Assembly: GCA_002319885.1 (NCBI GenBank)
Contig: DCFT01000081.1
Coordinates: 1-6,467 of the forward strand
Direction of reading: 5' to 3'
Origin: Bacteroidales bacterium UBA1797
GTDB lineage: Bacteria > Bacteroidota > Bacteroidia > Bacteroidales > VadinHA17
DNA: 6,467 nucleotides
Shown here: positions 1 to 5,935 of the stretch, one piece after another
Layout of the letters: each line of letters begins with the position of its first letter
Position numbering within the stretch: position 1 is the first letter of the stretch
Position numbers and translations under genes: made by a program
The notes under the pieces: model-generated
Database searches by the model: none
Seen by the model: only the letters and a program-made list of their open reading frames with translations
What the model was told of the DNA's origin: nothing

Positions 1-216
1 GACGATATAAGAAAATATCTGGAAAAGGATAATATTGAATCCAGACCATTATGGAAACCTATGCATCTTCAACCTGTATTTAAAAAATGTCCTTGTTATG
101 TAAATGATGTATCGGAGAAATTATTTGAAAAAGGACTGTGCCTTCCCTCAGGATCTAACATGAGTGAAGAAGACTTGGAAAGAGTGATACTAAGGATTAG
201 TCATGTTTTTTATTAA
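1..216 (+). CDS. DegT/DnrJ/EryC1/StrS-type PLP sugar aminotransferase, C-terminal fragment
   Basis: Frame 1 is open from the window edge to TAA at 214-216, giving the last 71 residues of a protein whose start lies upstream. The tail carries the typical end of the DegT/DnrJ/EryC1/StrS family: an ESRPLWKPMHLQPVF stretch (residues 13-27 of the fragment), then an SEKLFEKGLCLPSGS stretch (about 40-54), then a final acidic EEDLERV helix. These are fold-type I PLP enzymes that move an amino group from glutamate to a keto-sugar nucleotide. The RPLWKPMHLQP wording is especially like the PglE group, which aminates UDP-4-keto-6-deoxy-GlcNAc to a 4-amino sugar, but substrate cannot be fixed from the tail. 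The PLP-binding lysine lies outside the window. A sugar aminotransferase upstream of Wzy-, WbpL- and Wzx-type genes fits amino-deoxy sugar synthesis. Family is seen; substrate is inferred. Confidence 0.9.
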   Translation, partial: DDIRKYLEKDNIESRPLWKPMHLQPVFKKCPCYVNDVSEKLFEKGLCLPSGSNMSEEDLERVILRISHVFY

Positions 217-343
217 CCTATTAAGCAAAAAACAAATCATACAGGTAATCCAGAATTAATGATGAATATCCAAATATGATTTCAGTCTGAAATGCCAATT
301 TTTGATTTCTTTTCTTTAACTTTCATTAAATAACTAGGGTTAG
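217..343. other. Intergenic gap between aminotransferase and polymerase genes
   Basis: These 127 bases are the longest non-coding stretch in the window. They are AT-rich and hold no ORF worth reporting. A short inverted repeat (ATTTCA at 279-284 and TGAAAT at 288-293, loop GTC) is too weak to call a terminator and has no T-run. I found no good match to the Bacteroidota promoter pattern (TTTG, about 19-21 bases, TAnnTTTG); the nearest -7-like string, at 297-304, is one base off and has no upstream partner. A promoter or processing site here is possible but not shown by the sequence. Confidence 0.5.
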
Positions 344-2641
344 TTGAAAATTCCCAGCTTGAACTTGAGAGCGAGTTATAAATTGGAGATTTGCCTAATA
401 AACTTGGCAACTCTTTTGTATTTATTCAGAACAGCTATACCTGCTCTGAAATTTTTGTTTTTATTGGTATATTTTAGTGTTATATCTTATGCGTTGGTCA
501 GATATAGAAAAAAAATATCATATACACTTTTAGAATTTGGAAAAGTCTCTTATTTGATATTCGTTTTGGCATTTATACTGATACTTGCTTTTTTACTATC
601 AAATAAGATCTACCTTCTCGTGTTTAAAGATGTGGTAAATACATTTATCTTGCTGTCAATATTTATTATTTTATCATTGTTTGTTAAGAGTAAATCAAAT
701 TTAGAATTCTTTAAAATAAATCTTGTCTATTTTAATATTATTTTTGCCATAATCGTAGCTATTTTTGGACTTTTAGGCATTTTTGATGTTTATGAATTGC
801 TGGATATTCCACGTATTAATCAATTAGAAGATCCTCTCGTAAAATACTTTAATTCAATTGATTATAACTTCGCTCTGTTGCCAGTTTTCTTTGGAATATT
901 CGGTTTGTTTTACGTTTTGATTAAAACCAAATCTAAATTTCTGATACTTCTATATAATTTATTACTCATTATCTTTTCATTCGATATTATTTTATCTGGC
1001 TCAAGACGTGGATTATTGTCATTTACATTTATTTTTTTGATCCTAATCTTTATGTTATTCTTCTCACCTTTGATGTCAAACTTATTTTTTAAAAGATTAA
1101 TTGCAAAAAGCAAAATTTTTATTATATCATTTATTGCATTAATCACCTTACTTGTACTTGTCTTTCCAAAAACACCATATGGTTTTAAATATAATACTTT
1201 GAAAGTTTTAGGTGCTAAAGAATACAGCAATGCACGTTTAAGAATTTCAGTTAATATTTATAGATGCCTATCTGCAATTGACAAACACCTGACGCTTAAA
1301 GAAATTGATGATAAAATTTGGACAAATGGTTTTGATCCTAAATACCCTGGAAGTGGATGGGGAAGTAGAATTCATAAAATTAGTTACCCCTTAACTGGAG
1401 AAAATGTTCAAATTGTACCTAAAGGAGCATTAGGGTATTTATTAGACAGTACCTGTAACGCATCTCCAGGTAAAAATTATTGTGACGGATATTCTTTATT
1501 AGTAGATTTTAAGGGAAATGAGGGTGATCTATTTATGGCTTCTGTGTATTGTTTTGTGTCTGACAATTTTGATGGTGATATTGTTAGATTAGGTGTCGGC
1601 ACCGATTATATTACTAAAAATATAGTATTTGGAAAACCAACCTCTAATTATGACTTAAAAGAAAAAGGGATTTGGAAAAAGCTGGAAATTAACTTTGGAT
1701 GTATAGCAGGCAATATTCCTATTTATTTAAGCTTTATAAAAAAGGGAGTAAAAGATTTTTCAAAACTAAAAGGATATGTGATTTTTGCATATCCGCAATT
1801 TGAAAAAACCTGTACAAAAACTGATTCGCTGTCTGTTACAATAATTAAAAATGAAATTAATAAACAAATGACTTGCAGCCAAATAGAATATAATGAAGAT
1901 GTAAGCCAAATCCCTATATATAAATATGGTTCATATTTTGGGGAAAAGTTAATGAATGATTTATTAGATAAAGCAAGGCACTCTGATAATCATAAACAAC
2001 AAATGACTGACTTGGCTTTTATGAAATACCAAAATGGATACGTTAATGAATGTAGCATATCATATCCTTTTTCACTTCTATTATCTTCAGCCATTTATGC
2101 CAAGGATGGCGATCCAATTCGACGATGGGCCTCGAGTATTGTAAATGAGGATACTATTTATCATGCGTATAAAGCAAATATCGTTTTAGATACAACATCT
2201 AATCCTTTTTTTGATGATCGGGTTTTAAGATGGGAATTTGCACTACAGGTATATTCTAAGGAATATAATTGGCGTCAAAAAATTTTCGGTGGAGGATTCA
2301 ATTTTCTTAACTGGTATGGATATTACTTTCTGAAAGACAAAACTCTAAGCGACTGGCCTCATAATCCATTCATATCCATATTTTTATACTCTGGCATAAT
2401 TGGGCTATTGATTTACTGTTTCTTTATTTACAAAGTTTTCTATTATTATTTGAAATATATTAAAGAGTATCCTCTGTTATTTATTTTCTTCTCAATTACT
2501 TTCTTCTTCAGCTTCTTTAGCGGCGGAAGTCCGTTCGATCCTCCAATAATGGGCTTCTTTTCAATACTTCCTTTCTTCATTCATTCTATTCATAAAAGAG
2601 ATACTGCACACCTTGAAACAAAAGAGCTAACGAATGAATAG
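344..2641 (+). CDS. Wzy/O-antigen-ligase-like membrane protein with a large extracytoplasmic domain
   Basis: This 765-residue protein most likely polymerises lipid-linked repeat units (Wzy) on the outer face of the inner membrane; a WaaL-type ligase role cannot be excluded. About nine hydrophobic segments lie in residues 15-275 and three more in 675-748. An SGSRRG motif (218-223) is the serine/arginine turn common in this superfamily. RW (629-630), a glycine-rich FGGGF (648-652) and WPHNPF (671-676) before a transmembrane segment are the usual Wzy_C landmarks. Between the two membrane halves is a loop of about 400 residues, far longer than usual. Its first part (about 347-488) looks like a beta-sandwich resembling a carbohydrate-binding module. 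Typical family members have about 400-450 residues, so the excess is this loop. The start is TTG: TAG at 341-343 is directly upstream in frame, and the first internal Met (237) would remove most of the N-terminal membrane segments. The end overlaps the next gene by 8 bases, suggesting one transcript. Confidence 0.85.
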   Translation: MKIPSLNLRASYKLEICLINLATLLYLFRTAIPALKFLFLLVYFSVISYALVRYRKKISYTLLEFGKVSYLIFVLAFILILAFLLSNKIYLLVFKDVVNTFILLSIFIILSLFVKSKSNLEFFKINLVYFNIIFAIIVAIFGLLGIFDVYELLDIPRINQLEDPLVKYFNSIDYNFALLPVFFGIFGLFYVLIKTKSKFLILLYNLLLIIFSFDIILSGSRRGLLSFTFIFLILIFMLFFSPLMSNLFFKRLIAKSKIFIISFIALITLLVLVFPKTPYGFKYNTLKVLGAKEYSNARLRISVNIYRCLSAIDKHLTLKEIDDKIWTNGFDPKYPGSGWGSRIHKISYPLTGENVQIVPKGALGYLLDSTCNASPGKNYCDGYSLLVDFKGNEGDLFMASVYCFVSDNFDGDIVRLGVGTDYITKNIVFGKPTSNYDLKEKGIWKKLEINFGCIAGNIPIYLSFIKKGVKDFSKLKGYVIFAYPQFEKTCTKTDSLSVTIIKNEINKQMTCSQIEYNEDVSQIPIYKYGSYFGEKLMNDLLDKARHSDNHKQQMTDLAFMKYQNGYVNECSISYPFSLLLSSAIYAKDGDPIRRWASSIVNEDTIYHAYKANIVLDTTSNPFFDDRVLRWEFALQVYSKEYNWRQKIFGGGFNFLNWYGYYFLKDKTLSDWPHNPFISIFLYSGIIGLLIYCFFIYKVFYYYLKYIKEYPLLFIFFSITFFFSFFSGGSPFDPPIMGFFSILPFFIHSIHKRDTAHLETKELTNE
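1382..1807 (+). other. Putative carbohydrate-binding-module-like beta-sandwich inside the Wzy-like protein
   Basis: This corresponds to residues 347-488 of the membrane protein. Hydrophobic/polar alternation is typical of beta strands, and the hallmarks resemble galactose-binding-fold/CBM modules: DGYSLLVDF (381-389), then FMASVYCFVSDNFDGD (397-412), then KGIWKKLEINFGC (441-453), a YLSFIKKG strand (461-468) and a closing KLKGYVIFAYPQFE (474-487). In such modules the G-W-K-K-L strand and the closing V-x-F-A-Y-P-Q strand pack in the same sheet. By the expected topology the domain sits in the periplasm, between the last N-terminal membrane segment (about 256-274) and the C-terminal ones. Domain assignment is pattern recognition by eye. 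A role in holding the glycan acceptor or growing chain is inference. Confidence 0.55.
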
Positions 2642-3527
2642 AATTCTTATTACAGGAGCCAATAGTTTTATCGGCACAAACTTTTTGAAATTCTCTGAAA
2701 ATAAAGAAATTCGTGAGATTTCTTTATTTGATGTAAATCCCGAAGAAATTGATTTTAGTGAGGTTGATGTTGTCCTTCATCTGGCAGCCATAGTTCATCA
2801 TTTTGATAGAATTTCAGATCAGGAATACTTTCAGGTTAACCGGGATCTCGCAATAAGTGTTGCAGAACAATCTAAGAACTCCGGTGTAAAACATTTCATT
2901 TTTTTAAGTACTGTCAAAGTCTATGGGAAATTTAATCCCGGCTCCAATCAATGGAAGGAAGACTCTTATTGTTTTCCAGATGATAGTTACGGAAAGAGTA
3001 AATATGAAGCAGAAATTGCTTTAAGAAATCTGGAGAATAATGATTTCACGGTATCTATAATCAGGACACCTATCGTATACGGTCCGGGGGTTAAGGCAAA
3101 CATGCTTAAACTGATCAATCTCATCGAAATAATTCCAATGCTGCCTTTTGATAAAGTCACTAATAACCGACATTATACCTATATTGAAAACTTAATTGGT
3201 TATATCGACAGGATCATTAAAATCAGAGCTTCGGGTACTTTTATTGCTATGGATGATTGCGGTTTATCAACCACTGAACTGGTAAAATATCTGTCTGAAT
3301 TTCTTAACCGGAAAATTGTATTGCTAAAAGTTCCGGATATACTATTAGGTTTTGCAAGACTACTTAAAATCAATGCCGCTGATCAGCTATATGGCTCTTT
3401 CTATCTTGATAATACAAAAACAAAGGAAATCCTGAATTTCACACCTCCTTATACTGTTGAAGAAGGCCTCAGAAAAATGATCACATCCTATCTGGAGAAT
3501 AAGGAATCAGATAAATTAGTCAAATAA
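2634..3527 (+). CDS. NAD-dependent nucleotide-sugar epimerase / 4-ketoreductase (extended SDR, WbpV-like)
   Basis: This 297-residue cytoplasmic enzyme is an extended short-chain dehydrogenase/reductase acting on a nucleotide sugar. The Rossmann nucleotide-binding turn is TGANSFIG (7-14), where the usual middle glycine of GxxGxxG is Ser11. HLAAIVH (49-55) follows, then LSTVKVYG (91-98) with catalytic Ser92/Thr93, and the active-site pair Tyr119 and Lys123 in YGKSK. The substrate-side motif RTPIVYGPGVKANMLKL (144-160) and a closing PPYTVEEGLR (271-280) resemble WbpV-type enzymes, which reduce UDP-4-keto-6-deoxy-GlcNAc to UDP-FucNAc or UDP-QuiNAc; a C4 epimerase on UDP-GlcNAc is the main alternative. 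Length is near the family norm. The ATG lies inside the end of the preceding gene (8-base overlap), so translation is probably coupled. The WbpL-like transferase directly downstream supports the reading, since WbpV and WbpL relatives often occur together. The exact product sugar is inferred. Confidence 0.92.
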   Translation: MNRILITGANSFIGTNFLKFSENKEIREISLFDVNPEEIDFSEVDVVLHLAAIVHHFDRISDQEYFQVNRDLAISVAEQSKNSGVKHFIFLSTVKVYGKFNPGSNQWKEDSYCFPDDSYGKSKYEAEIALRNLENNDFTVSIIRTPIVYGPGVKANMLKLINLIEIIPMLPFDKVTNNRHYTYIENLIGYIDRIIKIRASGTFIAMDDCGLSTTELVKYLSEFLNRKIVLLKVPDILLGFARLLKINAADQLYGSFYLDNTKTKEILNFTPPYTVEEGLRKMITSYLENKESDKLVK

Positions 3528-3531
3528 ATAC

Positions 3532-3550
3532 ATCTGTGTAAGATACAGAT
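3532..3550 (+). other. Small intercistronic stem-loop
   Basis: ATCTGTGT (3532-3539) can pair with ATACAGAT (3543-3550) around an AAG loop, giving an 8-base-pair stem with one G-U wobble. It lies 4 bases after the stop of the SDR gene and 19 bases before the TTG start of the transferase gene. The 3' flank is ACCTTTAAAAAG, with no T-run, so it is not a standard intrinsic terminator. It could act as an mRNA processing or stability element, or be chance. Confidence 0.4.
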
Positions 3551-3569
3551 ACCTTTAAAAAGTAAATAA

Positions 3570-4577
3570 TTGAAAATTGCTTTATTGTCAGCCGGAATAT
3601 TGGCACTCGGTTTCATTTCTTATATCCTTACATATTTTATCAGAAATTATGCGCTAAGGAATAAAATAGTCGATATTCCCAATGAACGTAGTCTTCATGA
3701 CATACCAATACCAAAAGGAGGGGGGATTGCAATTACACTCACCTGGTATGCAGGAATTACATTATTGTATTTTACAGGAATCATTGAACGTGACCTCTAT
3801 TATGCGTTATTAAGCGGAATAATAATTGCTGTTGTCAGCCTGGCTGATGATCTGAGAGGACTTACTCCATTTATAAGGTTAATTGCTCATTTTCTGGCTG
3901 CGATTTTGGCTTTCTATTTTTTAAATGGTCTGCGGCCATTGATAATACCAGGGTTTAACGTTAATTATAACTTCTTAATTTACCCGCTTGCCATAGTTGG
4001 TATGGTATGGTTCATAAATCTTTTTAATTTTATGGACGGAGTCGACGGTTTTGCATCTGTTGAAGTAATTACTATATCCTGTGTGCTATTCATAATGTCA
4101 TGGAATTTACTAACCATTTTGTTGATATCATGCATAACAGGTTTTCTTTGCTGGAACTGGCCTAAGGCAAAAATATTTATGGGTGATGTTGGAAGCACTC
4201 AACTAGGTTTTATCCTTGTTGTCCTTGGAATATATTTTCATAATACTCTGGAGTTTTCTATTCTTAACTGGATTATGCTTACATCTCCTTTTTGGTTCGA
4301 TGCTACTCTTACATTGTTCAGAAGATGGCGAAATAAAGAAAAATTAAGTGAAGCCCATCGTAAACATGTCTATCAAAGAATAGTTCAGGCAGGTTTCTCA
4401 CATGCAAAAGTTAATATATTTCTTATTTTTATTAACATTTTTATAATCACATTAATAATCATTTACAGGGAAATAAAAATCCTTCAGATACCAGTTTTCG
4501 TTCTCAGTCTCCTGGTTTTCTACCTTATCACTAGAGCAGTTGACTCCAGAGTTCCTTTTGAAAAAAGAAAGGAATGA
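3570..4577 (+). CDS. Undecaprenyl-phosphate sugar-1-phosphate transferase (WecA/MraY family, WbpL-like)
   Basis: This 335-residue polytopic inner-membrane enzyme starts repeat-unit assembly by transferring an N-acetylhexosamine-1-phosphate from its UDP donor to undecaprenyl phosphate. All family signatures are present: the N-terminal DIPNERSLHDIPIPKGGG (35-52); LADD (91-94) with the Mg-binding Asp93/Asp94; NLFNFMDGVDG (150-160) with Asp156 and Asp159; MGDVGS (204-209) with Asp206; and a cytoplasmic basic loop with AHRKHVYQR (262-270), the His-x-x-His form seen in WbpL-type enzymes. About ten or eleven membrane segments fit the family, and the length matches WbpL (about 340 residues). The start must be TTG at 3570: TAA at 3567-3569 is directly upstream in frame, and no Met occurs before residue 145. 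No good Shine-Dalgarno is visible upstream, only A-rich leader. The adjacent WbpV-like gene suggests FucNAc or QuiNAc as the donor sugar, which is inference. Confidence 0.95.
   Translation: MKIALLSAGILALGFISYILTYFIRNYALRNKIVDIPNERSLHDIPIPKGGGIAITLTWYAGITLLYFTGIIERDLYYALLSGIIIAVVSLADDLRGLTPFIRLIAHFLAAILAFYFLNGLRPLIIPGFNVNYNFLIYPLAIVGMVWFINLFNFMDGVDGFASVEVITISCVLFIMSWNLLTILLISCITGFLCWNWPKAKIFMGDVGSTQLGFILVVLGIYFHNTLEFSILNWIMLTSPFWFDATLTLFRRWRNKEKLSEAHRKHVYQRIVQAGFSHAKVNIFLIFINIFIITLIIIYREIKILQIPVFVLSLLVFYLITRAVDSRVPFEKRKE
4568..4574 (+). promoter_or_regulatory. Shine-Dalgarno-like site for the flippase gene
   Basis: AAAGGAA lies 7 bases before the ATG at 4582 and overlaps the last codons of the transferase gene. 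It is the clearest ribosome-binding sequence in the window and supports the ATG chosen for the flippase; the other starts have weak or no such site. Confidence 0.5.
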
Positions 4578-4581
4578 ATAA

Positions 4582-5892
4582 ATGAAGAAAATCGAATTTA
4601 AATTATTTACCAATATTCTGCTGCGTTCTGAATTGTTGCGAAGTGCGTCAATATTGATTTCTGGGACCGTTATCGCCCAGTTGATCTCTATTCTCCTCCA
4701 ACCATTCCTGAGACGGTTTTTCTCACCGGAATCATTTGGAATATACTCAGTCTATATGAGTCTGGTAGGCATAATTATAGTTATCTCTTCTCTCAGATAT
4801 GATGATGCCATAGTTTTGCCTAAAACCGATAAGGAATCTGCAAATGTGCTTAGCCTTGCTCTTCTTTTAAGTTTTATTTTTGATCTTCTTCTTTTTGTAA
4901 TAGTCATGATAATGGGGAAGAAATTAATTGCTTTTCTTAATCTTCCCTCGAACTTTCCAGTTCGTATTTTATATATTATTCCCTTAAGCGCATTTCTTTA
5001 TAATTCATATCAGTGTATCAACTATTGGCTCATCAGAAAGCGAAAATTCTATTCTGTCTCAGTAAATAAATTATTCCGACGCAGTTCAGAAGGAATATCA
5101 CAGGTAACCTTTGCTCTGATAAAAAGATCAAATGGCCTGATATATAGTGATATAATCGGTCAGTCTGTAAATGTAATAACCGTAATATTTCAAACTGTAA
5201 AAAATGGCCTGACATTCAGATTTGTAAGTCTGGCAAAGTTGAAATATGTGTTTAAAAAGTATAAAGATTTTCCAAAATTCAATCTTATCCCAGCTTTTAT
5301 GAGCGCCTGCAGTTATATGTTACCTCCAATCTTTATAAATAAATTTTTTTCATCTGAATCTGCCGGCTATTTTGATCTCACAAAGCTTTTGCTTTCAATT
5401 CCGTTAGCACTGGTTGCAGCTTCATTTTCAAGCGTTCTGCTTCAGAAAGTCTCGGAAAAATTTAATAACCGGCAAAGTTTTCTAAACGAACTGAGACCTG
5501 TTGTTATGGTAGTTAGCCTGATTTCAGTTATCGAAATAGTAGTAATAATATTATTTGGGGAATATTTATTCAGGATAATTTTTGGTGATACCTGGATATT
5601 TTCAGGGAAGATTTCCAAAATTATGGTATGGTCATTTGCTTTCAATTTCATTGTTTCAACCTTTACCTCAATCTTTGTTTCAATGCGAAAGATAAAAACT
5701 TATAGTATGTACCAGTTTTTTTATTTCATTTCAATACTTTCCCTGCTGTTTTTTAAAAGTCTGGGCTTTGTTGAGTTTTTAAAAATATATGTAATAATAG
5801 AGGTCATATGTTATACTGTACTCTCTTGTATTATGGTATTTATTGTTACCAGGTACGAACATTCACTAAGGGTAAGTCAGCAACAATTATAA
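4582..5892 (+). CDS. wzx: Wzx-type oligosaccharide flippase (MOP superfamily)
   Basis: This 436-residue integral membrane protein has about twelve to fourteen hydrophobic segments spread over its whole length and no soluble domain, as expected for the polysaccharide-synthesis branch of the MOP/MATE superfamily. It should move undecaprenyl-diphosphate-linked repeat units from the cytoplasmic to the periplasmic face of the inner membrane. The N-terminal signature is clear: a first membrane segment with SGTVIAQLISILLQP (27-41), then LRRFFSPESFGIYSVY (43-58), then LRYDDAIVLPK (71-81) and a KESANVL helix (84-90), matching the P-x-L-x-R-x-x-S-P-E-x-F-G and R-Y-x-x-A-I patterns of the family. ATG follows the transferase stop by 4 bases behind a good ribosome-binding sequence, so the two genes are surely co-expressed. 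Length is typical (about 420-480). Family is secure; glycan specificity cannot be read from sequence. Confidence 0.93.
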   Translation: MKKIEFKLFTNILLRSELLRSASILISGTVIAQLISILLQPFLRRFFSPESFGIYSVYMSLVGIIIVISSLRYDDAIVLPKTDKESANVLSLALLLSFIFDLLLFVIVMIMGKKLIAFLNLPSNFPVRILYIIPLSAFLYNSYQCINYWLIRKRKFYSVSVNKLFRRSSEGISQVTFALIKRSNGLIYSDIIGQSVNVITVIFQTVKNGLTFRFVSLAKLKYVFKKYKDFPKFNLIPAFMSACSYMLPPIFINKFFSSESAGYFDLTKLLLSIPLALVAASFSSVLLQKVSEKFNNRQSFLNELRPVVMVVSLISVIEIVVIILFGEYLFRIIFGDTWIFSGKISKIMVWSFAFNFIVSTFTSIFVSMRKIKTYSMYQFFYFISILSLLFFKSLGFVEFLKIYVIIEVICYTVLSCIMVFIVTRYEHSLRVSQQQL

Positions 5893-5935
5893 ATATTAAT
5901 ACTGCTCCTTTGATCATTAATTTTAAAATCGTAGA

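Noticed and set aside
297..304. AATTTTTG as a Bacteroidota -7 promoter element (TAnnTTTG)
   Set aside because: It is one base off the consensus and has no TTTG/TTG partner at the right distance upstream.
910..1230. 106-codon ORF on the - strand
   Set aside because: It lies wholly inside the membrane-spanning part of the polymerase gene. Its lysine/asparagine/isoleucine-rich product is what the antisense of AT-rich membrane codons gives; no domain is visible.
344..2641. Polymerase gene as a recently transferred, compositionally distinct segment
   Set aside because: Some stretches are strikingly AT-rich (about 15% G+C over 1081-1140), but hand counts of sampled lines give about 31% for this gene and about 33% for its neighbours, too close to claim a boundary.
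3980..4198. 72-codon ORF on the - strand
   Set aside because: It is antisense to the best-conserved motifs of the WbpL-like transferase, with no recognisable features.
4574..4585. Three-codon ORF (ATG AAT AAA TGA) linking the transferase stop to the flippase ATG
   Set aside because: Its ATG overlaps the transferase TGA and its TGA overlaps the flippase ATG, which would suit a translation relay, but such short strings are expected by chance at AT-rich junctions and simple coupling explains the 4-base gap.
5033..5215. 60-codon ORF on the - strand
   Set aside because: It is antisense to the flippase gene, with no ribosome-binding site and no domain; taken as a shadow.
5442..5651. 69-codon ORF on the - strand
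   Set aside because: It is antisense to the flippase gene, with low-complexity content and no supporting signals.
5920..5929. Perfect 10-base palindrome ATTTTAAAAT before the CgeB-like gene
   Set aside because: It is made only of A and T, with no loop and no second copy; expected by chance in DNA of this composition.
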